Source of the DNA: Pegoplata infirma
Lineage: Eukaryota > Arthropoda > Insecta > Diptera > Anthomyiidae
Reading direction: 5' to 3'
Length of the DNA stretch: 64,000 nt
Assembly (NCBI GenBank): GCA_963921195.1
Contig: OY992537.1
Location: 150,567,341-150,631,340, forward strand
Below, in pieces: positions 41,903 through 53,148 of this stretch. Below the pieces are notes generated by a model. That model was not told the DNA's origin and ran no database searches. It saw nothing but the letters and a program-made list of their open reading frames with translations. How positions within the stretch are numbered: position 1 is the stretch's first letter; the number at the start of each line of letters is the position of its first letter. The translations under genes and the position numbers were made by a program.

Positions 41903-44303
41903 TAATTCAGCTAATTCATCAGATTACCCAAGCATGTGATGTTTCCATGGTAAGAAGAAAAAACAGCTCCAAAAATCCACCAGTTTACTGGTGGAATGAG
42001 GAAATATCTAGGATCCGCTCAGAATGTGTGCATGCTAGAAGACAGTACACTAGAACAAGAGGCAGACTGGGAAACGACATACTCCGTCAAACGTTCAAGG
42101 AGAAAAGAAAGTCCCTGAAGCTAGCAATTCGCAAAAGCAAGAGGAAGTGTTTCGTTGACATATGCGAAGATCTTGAGGATAATCCTTGGGGTATGGCGTA
42201 TAAGTTAGTGACGAAAAGGTTAAAATGTTTGAATCCATCACCACCTAAAGAGGAGTCGATACTCAATAATATTGTGGAACATCTCTTCCCACAGCAGGAA
42301 ACAACCTCCTGGGAATATACTCCGCCTGCGGAGGTTCTGAATTTTCCTATCGTTACGAACGCTGAGATAGCAAACGCGATCTCAAAATTCCAGGATAAGA
42401 AAGCTCCAGGTTTGGATTGTATCCCGAACGTAGTGCTTAAGGAGGCCTTTAAATGCTGTCCACAGCAATTTGAAGACTTGATGAATGCGTGCTTACGCCA
42501 TGGTATTTTCCCCTCTATGTGGAAAAGACAGAAGTTGGTCCTGTTACCTAAGGATAAGAAACCCCTGGATGACCCCTCTTCATACCGACCACTATGTATG
42601 ATAGATACAACTGGTAAATTGTTGGAGCGTATTGTCTGTAGAAGATTAGAAGAACATATTGAAGCTGTTGAAGGTCTATCCGAAAAGCAATTTGGCTTTA
42701 GGAAAGCAAAATCTACGGTGGATGCTATTAACGTGGTAGTTGAGACTGCATCACGGGCTATCGAAGGACGAAGGTGGAAGGATGGTTCAAAGGAGTATTG
42801 TGTTGTCGTGACTCTAGATGTCAAAAACGCGTTTAATACAGCGAACTGGGAGAACATCGTAAATTCCCTCACTCGTCTTAATGTCCCCCAATACTTGGTG
42901 GCCATTATAAGGCATTATTTTCGTGAACGAATACTTTTTTATGATACTGATGGTGGAACGAAGCAGTACAAAGTTACCGGCGGTGTTCCCCAAGGATCCG
43001 TGCTTGGGCCTTTATTATGGAACGTTATGTATGACGGCATTTTAAGACTAGCCTTACCTGAGAAGGTTGAAATAGTTGGATTTGCAGACGATGTGGCGCT
43101 GGTATGCGTGGCTAAATACCTTTGGGAGGCAGAATCTGTTACCAACTCAAGCATTCAGATTGTTAAAGCATGGCTTACCTCAATGGGATTATCCCTAGCG
43201 GATCATAAAACAGAAGCTGTGTTGATTAGTAGTCGTAAATCCATAGAGACAATAAAACTCGTTATTGGTGCGTGTAGCATTGAGACAAAGCCAAGTCTCA
43301 AATACCTTGGGGTAATGATTGATAACCGTCTATCATTTAAAGATCACTTACAGTACATAGGTAAAAAAGCGGAAAAAACGTGTAATTCATTGTGTCGGAT
43401 TATGCCAAACACCAGAGGCCCTAGATACCTGCAGAGGAAAATGCTGGCAGGAGTTGTTAAAAGCATTATGCTATATGCATCGCCTATTTGGTCAAGTGCG
43501 TTAAGATATCAATCATACAGTGATATAATTACTCCCGTGTACAGATTGGCTGCTCTCCGTGTATGCTGCGCTTTCCGAACTGTTTCGGATGAAGCTGCAT
43601 TTGTCATAGCTGGTATGGTACCCGTCGATCTACTTGCTAGAGAGTCGGAATATGTGTTGTCTGCGGCAGGCACTAATGGTAATATTGGTGATTGCGACTT
43701 GGTAAGGAATATAAGCGTTGCCAATTGGCAGGCGCGGTGGTCTACATCGCACAAGGGTAGGTGGACGTATTTACTGATACCCGACATAAAATTATGGTTA
43801 GAACGAGGACATGGTGACTTGGACTACTACCTTACACAGATGCTTAGCGGACATGGTTGTTACAGATCTTATTTGTACCGATTTGGACACGACAGCAGTC
43901 CGTTTTGTCCGTGTTGTGATGATAATGTGGAGGAGAATGCGGAACATGTGTTTTTCGTCTGTCCACGATTTGGTAATGAGAGGGTGTCTCTAGAAGAGAG
44001 ACTAGGTAGTAGAGTTAGCCCGGATAACATTGTAAACATAATGTTATCATCTTTAGTTAAATGGGAGTTCGTACGTAGCTTTGTAAAATTGGTTCTTATT
44101 GAACTTCGTAGGGAAGAAATGATTCGCAGAAGAATCGGAGTAGAATAGTGACAGGTCTTTACCTATTCCCACCCTGCGAAGAATACTTCGCGGTAGTTCC
44201 GCAGGGACGGCTGGGTTAGCGTATGAGGGTTTTTAGCGTGTTAAAGTCTCGCACACTGGCAATTTTCAGTGTGTGCCAGGGTCTTTCGACGATTTTTACC
44301 TCA

Positions 44304-44337
<34 letters not shown>
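41902..44337 (+). mobile_element. Waldo-like element 2, more 5'-truncated
   Basis: Same orientation and target as element 1. Coding starts in the endonuclease/RT linker (QITQACDVSMVRRK). 3' UTR 44149-44305, poly(A) of 32 at 44306-44337, then ACAT. Protein similarity to element 1 is high but DNA has many synonymous differences, so it is a related lineage and not a recent copy of it. Confidence 0.93.
41908..44148 (+). CDS. Waldo-like ORF2, partial (RT and C-terminus)
   Basis: From YWWNEEISRIRSEC through KAPGLDCIPNVVL, FGFRKAKSTVDAINVV, TLDVKNAFNTANW, GVPQGSVLGPLLW and the RT active site FADD, to the finger CPCCDDNVEENAEHVFFVC. No frameshift or stop is seen until the stop at 44146-44148, so the RT is intact but the endonuclease is missing. 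Residues before about 41908 come from the array. It aligns with element 1 almost without gaps, apart from a small extension near VLSAAGTNGNIGD. Confidence 0.92.
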   Translation, partial: QLIHQITQACDVSMVRRKNSSKNPPVYWWNEEISRIRSECVHARRQYTRTRGRLGNDILRQTFKEKRKSLKLAIRKSKRKCFVDICEDLEDNPWGMAYKLVTKRLKCLNPSPPKEESILNNIVEHLFPQQETTSWEYTPPAEVLNFPIVTNAEIANAISKFQDKKAPGLDCIPNVVLKEAFKCCPQQFEDLMNACLRHGIFPSMWKRQKLVLLPKDKKPLDDPSSYRPLCMIDTTGKLLERIVCRRLEEHIEAVEGLSEKQFGFRKAKSTVDAINVVVETASRAIEGRRWKDGSKEYCVVVTLDVKNAFNTANWENIVNSLTRLNVPQYLVAIIRHYFRERILFYDTDGGTKQYKVTGGVPQGSVLGPLLWNVMYDGILRLALPEKVEIVGFADDVALVCVAKYLWEAESVTNSSIQIVKAWLTSMGLSLADHKTEAVLISSRKSIETIKLVIGACSIETKPSLKYLGVMIDNRLSFKDHLQYIGKKAEKTCNSLCRIMPNTRGPRYLQRKMLAGVVKSIMLYASPIWSSALRYQSYSDIITPVYRLAALRVCCAFRTVSDEAAFVIAGMVPVDLLARESEYVLSAAGTNGNIGDCDLVRNISVANWQARWSTSHKGRWTYLLIPDIKLWLERGHGDLDYYLTQMLSGHGCYRSYLYRFGHDSSPFCPCCDDNVEENAEHVFFVCPRFGNERVSLEERLGSRVSPDNIVNIMLSSLVKWEFVRSFVKLVLIELRREEMIRRRIGVE

Positions 44338-44338
<1 letters not shown>

Positions 44339-45469
44339 ATACATACATACATACATACATACATACATACATACATACATACATACATACATACATACAT
44401 ACATACATACATACATACATACATACATACATACATACATACATACATACATACATACATACATACATACATACATACATACATACATACATACATACAT
44501 ACATACATACATACATACATACATACATACATACATACATACATACATACATACATACATACATACATACATACATACATACATACATACATACATACAT
44601 ACATACATACATACATACATACATACATACATACATACATACATACATACATACATACATACATACATACATACATACATACATACATACATACATACAT
44701 ACATACATACATACATACATACATACATACATACATACATACATACATACATACATACATACATACATACATACATACATACATACATACATACATACAT
44801 ACATACATACATACATACATACATACATACATACATACATACATACATACATACATACATACATACATACATACATACATACATACATACATACATACAT
44901 ACATACATACATACATACATACATACATACATACATACATACATACATACATACATACATACATACATACATACATACATACATACATACATACATACAT
45001 ACATACATACATACATACATACATACATACATACATACATACATACATACATACATACATACATACATACATACATACATACATACATACATACATACAT
45101 ACATACATACATACATACATACATACATACATACATACATACATACATACATACATACATACATACATACATACATACATACATACATACATACATACAT
45201 ACATACATACATACATACATACATACATACATACATACATACATACATACATACATACATACATACATACATACATACATACATACATACATACATACAT
45301 ACATACATACATACATACATACATACATACATACATACATACATACATACATACATACATACATACATACATACATACATACATACATACATACATACAT
45401 ACATACATACATACATACATACATACATACATACATACATACATACATACATACATACATACATACATA
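44337..45469. repeat. (ACAT)n array 4, about 283 units
   Basis: Perfect repeat between the poly(A) of Waldo-like element 2 and a short MITE. Confidence 0.97.
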
Positions 45470-45649
45470 CACACAAAAAAAAATTAAAAAAATTGTGCCA
45501 GTTTTTGGTTTAATTACAACCTATAAAGTGGTTTTGAATAACTTACCAAAGTTTTTGTTCTAAAAAACTTAGGTAAATTATACAAAACCACTTTATAGGT
45601 TGTATTATCCCCAAAACGGACACAATTTTTTTATATTTTTTTTTGTGTG
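45470..45649. mobile_element. 180-bp palindromic MITE in (ACAT)n, TA target
   Basis: CACACAAAAAAAAATT at 45470 and TTTTTTTTTGTGTG ending at 45649 are inverted, with TA on each side. Inner arms AACCTATAAAGTGGTTTTG and CAAAACCACTTTATAGGTTG form a long second stem, so most of the element folds on itself. No ORF. Confidence 0.93.
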
Positions 45650-48090
45650 TACATACATACATACATACATACATACATACATACATACATACATACATAC
45701 ATACATACATACATACATACATACATACATACATACATACATACATACATACATACATACATACATACATACATACATACATACATACATACATACATAC
45801 ATACATACATACATACATACATACATACATACATACATACATACATACATACATACATACATACATACATACATACATACATACATACATACATACATAC
45901 ATACATACATACATACATACATACATACATACATACATACATACATACATACATACATACATACATACATACATACATACATACATACATACATACATAC
46001 ATACATACATACATACATACATACATACATACATACATACATACATACATACATACATACATACATACATACATACATACATACATACATACATACATAC
46101 ATACATACATACATACATACATACATACATACATACATACATACATACATACATACATACATACATACATACATACATACATACATACATACATACATAC
46201 ATACATACATACATACATACATACATACATACATACATACATACATACATACATACATACATACATACATACATACATACATACATACATACATACATAC
46301 ATACATACATACATACATACATACATACATACATACATACATACATACATACATACATACATACATACATACATACATACATACATACATACATACATAC
46401 ATACATACATACATACATACATACATACATACATACATACATACATACATACATACATACATACATACATACATACATACATACATACATACATACATAC
46501 ATACATACATACATACATACATACATACATACATACATACATACATACATACATACATACATACATACATACATACATACATACATACATACATACATAC
46601 ATACATACATACATACATACATACATACATACATACATACATACATACATACATACATACATACATACATACATACATACATACATACATACATACATAC
46701 ATACATACATACATACATACATACATACATACATACATACATACATACATACATACATACATACATACATACATACATACATACATACATACATACATAC
46801 ATACATACATACATACATACATACATACATACATACATACATACATACATACATACATACATACATACATACATACATACATACATACATACATACATAC
46901 ATACATACATACATACATACATACATACATACATACATACATACATACATACATACATACATACATACATACATACATACATACATACATACATACATAC
47001 ATACATACATACATACATACATACATACATACATACATACATACATACATACATACATACATACATACATACATACATACATACATACATACATACATAC
47101 ATACATACATACATACATACATACATACATACATACATACATACATACATACATACATACATACATACATACATACATACATACATACATACATACATAC
47201 ATACATACATACATACATACATACATACATACATACATACATACATACATACATACATACATACATACATACATACATACATACATACATACATACATAC
47301 ATACATACATACATACATACATACATACATACATACATACATACATACATACATACATACATACATACATACATACATACATACATACATACATACATAC
47401 ATACATACATACATACATACATACATACATACATACATACATACATACATACATACATACATACATACATACATACATACATACATACATACATACATAC
47501 ATACATACATACATACATACATACATACATACATACATACATACATACATACATACATACATACATACATACATACATACATACATACATACATACATAC
47601 ATACATACATACATACATACATACATACATACATACATACATACATACATACATACATACATACATACATACATACATACATACATACATACATACATAC
47701 ATACATACATACATACATACATACATACATACATACATACATACATACATACATACATACATACATACATACATACATACATACATACATACATACATAC
47801 ATACATACATACATACATACATACATACATACATACATACATACATACATACATACATACATACATACATACATACATACATACATACATACATACATAC
47901 ATACATACATACATACATACATACATACATACATACATACATACATACATACATACATACATACATACATACATACATACATACATACATACATACATAC
48001 ATACATACATACATACATACATACATACATACATACATACATACATACATACATACATACATACATACATACATACATACATACATACAT
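45650..48090. repeat. (ACAT)n array 5, about 610 units
   Basis: The longest perfect array here, 2,441 bp, between the MITE and Waldo-like element 3. All ORFs over it, up to 944 codons, are repeat artefacts. Confidence 0.97.
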
Positions 48091-48501
48091 CGCTGCAATT
48101 AACGCGATGCTACCGGAGGCAGATTTGGGTACAGACCCAGTTAAGTCTATCCGTAAGGCCTATGCATATACACAAACTGCGTCCATTGCAGTTCCAGCAA
48201 AGGCCGCTAAGGCGCTTCTCGATAGAGGTAAAATTAAAATCGGTTGGGTGCTATGCCGTATCCGTGAAAAGGGGAAGTTTCTGAAATGTTTTAGATGCTT
48301 CGAATACGGCCACATGGCACGCGATGGCCATGTGGCCGTAGATGTAGCCAAGCCGGCCATCAGGCAAAAGATTGTAAAAACGAACCCTGCTGCTTTCTCT
48401 GCAAAAATAACAATAAAGCATTTAAGCATGCGCTTGGAGGAAAAGGATGCTCGTCTCAATCTGAGAACCGGAGGTCACTAAAACCCTCGGCACGAAGATG
48501 A
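48091..48501 (+). pseudogene. Waldo-like ORF1, C-terminal part with frameshifted zinc knuckles
   Basis: AAINAMLPEADLGTDPVKSI to WVLCRIREKGKFLKCFRCFEYGHMAR matches the C-terminal part of R1-clade ORF1 proteins, which bind RNA through CCHC knuckles. The first knuckle begins CFRCFEYGH, then the frame is lost at a short palindrome (48308-48337). In the next frame the rest is clear: CSQAGHQAKDC and CCFLC. That frame ends at TGA 48499-48501, overlapping the ORF2 start as ATGA. The upstream part is missing by truncation. Confidence 0.85.
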
Positions 48502-51476
48502 AGATTCTACAGCTAAATCTAAATCATTGCAAGGCCGCCCAAGATCTTCTAGGCCAAATTGTAAGGGAGCAATCTATAGATATTGCGATCCTAAGCGAAC
48601 CGTACTCACTGCCAGAGAACGGGAAATGGGCAGCTGACCCGACAGGAAAGGCTGCAATATGGTGCTGCGGACTAGTGGCGCTACACATGTCTGAAGTGTT
48701 TGCTGAGCCAGGCTTTGTTCGGGCAAAGATTGGTGGCGTGTATATGTACAGCTGCTACATACCCCCTAGCAAAACCCTAACCGAGTTCGAGGAAATTTTG
48801 GACAACCTAGCGGTTGATGCCAGAAATCTTAAGCCTGTCCTAATCGCTGGAGATTTCAACGCTTGGGCTGTAGATTGGGGCTGCCCGTCCTCTAACCCAA
48901 GGGGAATTAGCCTACTCGAAGCTCTTGCACCGCTTGACCTGGTACTTTTGAACAGTGGGTCTGAACATACTTTTAGCAGAGGTGGTTATGGTTCAGTGAT
49001 TGACCTCACTTTTGCAAGCGGAAGCATTTCCAGATATCTCTCTTGGACTTTAAGTGACACATATACCCACAGTGACCACCTGGCGATAATATGTGAATAT
49101 GTACAACAAACCCGCCGCACAAACTCTGCAACCAGCTCGGGTGGGCCGAAATGGAGGGCAGACAGCTTCGATAAGGAGCTATTCCAAACCGTAATGGGTA
49201 AGATAGAACTCAGGGGTTCTGCTAGCAACATGGCGGAACAACTAATGGAGCAGATCGTTGTAGGATGTAATGCTTCAATGATAAAGAAAAAATACAAAAT
49301 GCATCATAAGCCAGTTTACTGGTGGAATGATGAAATTGCTTCATTGAGAAGAGAGTGTCACCAAGCAAGAAGAATTTACCAGAGATCTAGGGGTAGAGAT
49401 GAGTTTCCACAACGTCAGGAGTCCTTTAGACTCTCAAGGCGAAAACTTAAAAAAGCGATAGAGTCGAGTAAACGCCAATGTTTCCTTAAACTAACGGATG
49501 AAGTCGAAACAAACCCATGGGGCTTGGGCTACAAAATTGTTATGAAAAAACTCCGGAGCCCAAATCAGCCAACCTGCCCGGAGGTAATGCATGGAATCGT
49601 GTCTACTCTCTTTCCGGAAAGAACTGGTGTTGAATTTGTCGAAACTAACTCAGAACAAACGGTAGAAATTGCAGAAGTAACTAAGGATGAAATACTCGTA
49701 ATAGGTAAAAAAAAGATTGGCCCAAAAAAAGCACCTGGACCGGATGGAATACCAAATTGTGCTATAAAAACGGCAATTAGTCAACAACCTGAAGCATTTG
49801 TGAAACTTTTTAACTCCTGTCTCCAAGAAGGAACATTTCCAGATCGATGGAAACACCAGAAGTTGGTATTGGTGCCGAAACCCGGCAAACCCCATGGTGA
49901 TCCCTCAGCATTCCGTCCAATCTGTCTGCTTGATACAACAGGGAAAATACTTGAGCATATAATATGTAGCAGACTTGAACAATCCCTAAGTAATTACGGT
50001 GGACTCTCAGATTTCCAATACGGGTTTAGGAAATCACGTTCTACGGTCGACGCAATCAACTCCCTTAAGAATATCGCAGAAAAAGCAATCGAAGGAAAAA
50101 GATGGAAAGGTGGTACTAAGGAATATTGCTTAGTTATTACGTTAGATGTAAAAAATGCGTTTAACTGTGCTAGCTGGCCTCACATAATGGAAGCACTTAA
50201 AAAGCGTAGAACACCGCCCATCCTCTTAAAGATGATGGGCGAATATTTTACGAACAGAGTACTAAAATATGAAACAGATGCTGGTACCAAAGAGTACCGG
50301 ATAACCGGAGGCGTACCACAAGGCTCCGTTCTTGGCCCGATACTCTGGAATATAATGTACGATGACGTGTTGCGCTTGAAACTCCCTAATGAATCTAAAG
50401 TCATTGGGTTTGCGGATGACATAGCGGTTGTGGTGGCTGCAAAAGATACGGATTACCTGGTAAGGATAGCTAACCTAACGGTCAGTAAAATCAGGAACTG
50501 GATGTCCTCGGTGAAGTTGGAGTTGGCCGAACAAAAGACGGAGGCGGTGCTTATTAGCAGCAGGAAAATAAAAGAAGTTTTAACGCTAAATGTTGGAGGG
50601 CACGACATCACTACAAAGCCATCTATTAAGTACCTGGGTGTTATGATCGATGATAGGTTATGCTTTAAGGAGCAAATATCGTACTCCTGCAAAAAGGCAG
50701 CCGGGGTGAGCTCTGCACTAACGAGACTAATGGTAAATACAAGAGGACCAAAGCAAAATAGAAGGCTTTTGTTGGTGAGTGTGGTTAGGGCCATAATGCT
50801 CTACGGCAGTAGGGTGTGGTACGAGGCTTTGCAAATAAAGCAAAACTCCAAAAGACTTTTGTCAACATACCGTCTGGGTGCACTAAGGGTGGCCAGTTCA
50901 TTCCGCACAGTTTCTGGTGATGCAATTATGGTTATATCGAGCATGATACCAATCGATATCTTAGCAAGAAAAGCCATATATATTGAAAAGGCGATGGGAG
51001 CTAACCGTAAAGAGAAACAAATAGAAGCTGAACGTTGTATTCTAGAAGAGTGGCAAACCCGATGGACCTCATCGGGAAAGGGAAGATGGACATTCCGATT
51101 AATTCCTAATATTAGGCAGTGGATAAACCGATTACATGGGCAAGTTGATTACTACTTAACACAGGTTCTAAGTGGACATGGATGCTTTAAATCATACCTG
51201 CACAAGTATGGTTACGAGGACGATCCGAATTGCGAGATTTGCGGAAGCGTAGAAGATGCTTTACATGTTGTTTTTAGTTGCCCCAGGTATGAAGCAAATA
51301 GAGAAAGACTGTCGGCGGTGTTGGGAACCCAGCTAAGTCCCGAAAATCTTGTTGAAAATATGCTAAAGTCGAGCGAAAATTGGGGCGCCGTGGCAAACTT
51401 GGCAGCTGAAATTATGAAATTTCAACGATCCCTTGAGCGAAGAAGGAGAAATACTACAATATATGTAAGAACATAG
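48498..51476 (+). CDS. Waldo-like ORF2, intact endonuclease/reverse transcriptase
   Basis: 992 codons with no stop or frameshift. The AP-type endonuclease has all catalytic positions: Asn7, Glu34 (LSEPY), Asp119 and Asn121 (GDFNAW), and Ser192-Asp193-His194. In this clade it cuts the specific target. RT blocks are KAPGPDGIPN (411-420), YGFRKSRSTVDAI, TLDVKNAFN (Asp550), GVPQGSVLGPILW and FADD (638-641). A C-x2-C-x7-H-x4-C finger begins at Cys912. Length fits R1-clade ORF2 proteins (about 1,000 residues). The ATG is chosen because it starts the endonuclease fold and overlaps the ORF1 stop. It may still be a source of active enzyme if transcribed. Confidence 0.95.
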   Translation: MKILQLNLNHCKAAQDLLGQIVREQSIDIAILSEPYSLPENGKWAADPTGKAAIWCCGLVALHMSEVFAEPGFVRAKIGGVYMYSCYIPPSKTLTEFEEILDNLAVDARNLKPVLIAGDFNAWAVDWGCPSSNPRGISLLEALAPLDLVLLNSGSEHTFSRGGYGSVIDLTFASGSISRYLSWTLSDTYTHSDHLAIICEYVQQTRRTNSATSSGGPKWRADSFDKELFQTVMGKIELRGSASNMAEQLMEQIVVGCNASMIKKKYKMHHKPVYWWNDEIASLRRECHQARRIYQRSRGRDEFPQRQESFRLSRRKLKKAIESSKRQCFLKLTDEVETNPWGLGYKIVMKKLRSPNQPTCPEVMHGIVSTLFPERTGVEFVETNSEQTVEIAEVTKDEILVIGKKKIGPKKAPGPDGIPNCAIKTAISQQPEAFVKLFNSCLQEGTFPDRWKHQKLVLVPKPGKPHGDPSAFRPICLLDTTGKILEHIICSRLEQSLSNYGGLSDFQYGFRKSRSTVDAINSLKNIAEKAIEGKRWKGGTKEYCLVITLDVKNAFNCASWPHIMEALKKRRTPPILLKMMGEYFTNRVLKYETDAGTKEYRITGGVPQGSVLGPILWNIMYDDVLRLKLPNESKVIGFADDIAVVVAAKDTDYLVRIANLTVSKIRNWMSSVKLELAEQKTEAVLISSRKIKEVLTLNVGGHDITTKPSIKYLGVMIDDRLCFKEQISYSCKKAAGVSSALTRLMVNTRGPKQNRRLLLVSVVRAIMLYGSRVWYEALQIKQNSKRLLSTYRLGALRVASSFRTVSGDAIMVISSMIPIDILARKAIYIEKAMGANRKEKQIEAERCILEEWQTRWTSSGKGRWTFRLIPNIRQWINRLHGQVDYYLTQVLSGHGCFKSYLHKYGYEDDPNCEICGSVEDALHVVFSCPRYEANRERLSAVLGTQLSPENLVENMLKSSENWGAVANLAAEIMKFQRSLERRRRNTTIYVRT

Positions 51477-51627
51477 TGCTGGCCTAACTAAGGCATTCCC
51501 CGCCCGCGAAGTAATACCATGCGGTAGTCCCGCGAGTGGTGGCAATGGTGTCGGGGGGGTGGTTTTAGTCGGTAAGAATCCGACATACCCCGGAAGGGAA
51601 TCTATGCAAGATTTCCACCTCCCCTCT

Positions 51628-51663
<36 letters not shown>

Positions 51664-51668
<5 letters not shown>

Positions 51669-51685
51669 ACATACATACATACATA
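51664..51685. repeat. (ACAT)n remnant, about six units
   Basis: A short continuation of the array after the poly(A) of Waldo-like element 3, ending at a TA-targeting MITE. It marks the far end of the original microsatellite. Confidence 0.93.
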
Positions 51686-52539
51686 CACTCAAAATAATAC
51701 ATTAGTAGATTTACTAATTTTTTTTTGCTAATGCTGGTTAGCTAACTTTTAGCAAATTTTTAGTTGAGATTAGCATGTTAGCAAAAATATCTTGTAAGCT
51801 TCATTTAGCACATTAGCAATTTTAAATAAAATTTGAACTAATTTTTTTTTTTTGCTAAATTTAAAATTGAGTTGACCAAATTTTTACAAGCTTTTTTGCT
51901 AATATTAGCAAAAATAAATAGTAATTTTTTTTTATTTTCAGAAAACTTAAAATGGCGCTATCTCGGAAACTAAGCCAGATAGAGCAAAATGGAGGCCATC
52001 TTTGGTTCTCGGGCTCTAATAGACCCTAATGGGTCCTAACTTTGGATCCAAAAAAGTTAGCATTCCCGAAAATTTTAAAATGCTCATATCTCGGTAAATA
52101 TTTCCGAGACAACAAAAAGTCCAAAAGCATTTTTGTAGCTCTCAACAAGACCGCAAAATAATCAAAAGCTCTCCGAGTAATATTTTTGAAGTTATCGAGT
52201 TTGTCATTCTCAAAACCCCGGTTGTCCCCTAAAATCACGTATCTCAAAAACTAAGCAAGGTAGAGCGAAACGGACACAAATTTTGGATCAAATACTATGA
52301 CGATTTTTAAGGAACCCAACTAGGTCTAGGCCCATCGGGGTCTGGACCTATCGGGTCCGAACCCAATGGGGTCCTCAAATGTGTATGAACTAAGTTGAAA
52401 TAAAAAAAAAATTCAGTTAACTAATTTTTGGCAAAACATTTTTGCTAACTTTACCAAAAAATTGTGGGTTCAAAATCAGCAAATTTTCTTGTAGGTTTAC
52501 AAGCTTTTTTTGCTAACAGTGCATTTTTTTTTGTGAGTG
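51686..52539. mobile_element. 854-bp MITE, CACTCAAAA termini, TA target
   Basis: CACTCAAAA at 51686 and the TTTTTTTTGTGAGTG end at 52539 are inverted, with TA on both sides; the left TA belongs to an ACAT unit. The interior is rich in TTTGCTAA/TTAGCAAA words at both ends. A middle part contains GGTCCTAACTTTGG and GACCTATCGGGTCCG-like phrases. No ORF with a known motif. Confidence 0.8.
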
Positions 52540-52736
52540 TAAAACAGAGAAATAAGGTTATGAAAATCGACAATAGTAGATTCTCACTTTACATGATTTA
52601 TTTTAAACATCTGGTACTCCTTGACTTTGATTATTAAAATCCGTTAAATTTAAATAATTGACATTATTCATAAGGGACAAGAGATGGCAGTAGCAAATAC
52701 TAAGAAAAAATCGTTTTTAGAGTTGCATTTGCTTTA
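52540..52736. other. Interior remnant of the 26-kb unit
   Basis: Unique-looking AT-rich DNA between the MITE and the right TIR arm. Nothing recognised. With 27561-28440 it is what remains of the unit's own core. Confidence 0.5.
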
Positions 52737-53148
52737 TGGTTGTTGTCTATGATAATAGCAATTGTTTGACAAGGCAATTACAATTGGTTGACCAAGTACA
52801 AATATAGATGTCGCACATAAAGTAACGAGGAAACACAATTTTTGAACAAAATTCAAATCGTGATATCACAAAAACTTATTATTCGATTTCAAAAACTTTA
52901 ACTTTTTTGAACTCAGCACAGGGAAATTAGTCAAAAAGGTGATATAAAAAGTCTTAAGTATGTAATTTTTTTTTTCGATTTGCTCTAGGGTTCTGAAACT
53001 TTGACCGCGATGCGCCTCGTGATCCCGTGGTCCGATTTGGCCAAAAACTTCAGAAACGTATTTTTTGACCTAGTTTTACTACATTCCGCCTACACTTTTT
53101 TGAAACTCCAAAAAAAAATATTTTTCATACAAACAAAAAATCAGTCTA
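52737..53148. repeat. Right TIR arm of the 26-kb unit
   Basis: Reverse complement of 27194-27560 with small insertions. It contains CACAGGGAAATTAGTC, GCGATGCGCCTCGTGATCCC and ends AAAAAATCAGTCTA. Confidence 0.92.

Larger units (their letters stand above)
48091..51663 (+). mobile_element. Waldo-like element 3, ORF2 complete
   Basis: The most complete of the three: it keeps the end of ORF1, a full ORF2, a 3' UTR of about 150 bp and 35 A residues (51629-51663), followed by six ACAT units. It is 5'-truncated within ORF1 right at the array. It is the same strand and target as the others but differs more in sequence, so it is a separate Waldo-like lineage. Confidence 0.93.
27194..53148. mobile_element. 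25,955-bp composite TIR unit with 8-bp TSD
   Basis: TAGACTGATTTTTT at 27194 and its complement ending at 53148 begin inverted arms that stay alike for about 370 bp (left) and 410 bp (right). The unit is flanked by CTGTTCAT (27186-27193 and 53149-53156). The same site is uninterrupted in Jockey copy 1 near 16621-16628. The two Jockey halves outside share one strand, adjoin exactly at this point and are themselves bounded by a common 10-bp duplication, so this is one insertion. Its contents are nested: one non-LTR element, an (ACAT)n array with three Waldo-like elements, and several MITEs. No transposase of its own is seen. An 8-bp duplication suggests hAT, with growth after insertion. Confidence 0.85.

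Noticed and set aside
33005..48090. CRISPR array or telomere
   Set aside because: No unique spacers separate the units, and ACAT is not a known telomere repeat; the context is an insect microsatellite with retrotransposon insertions.
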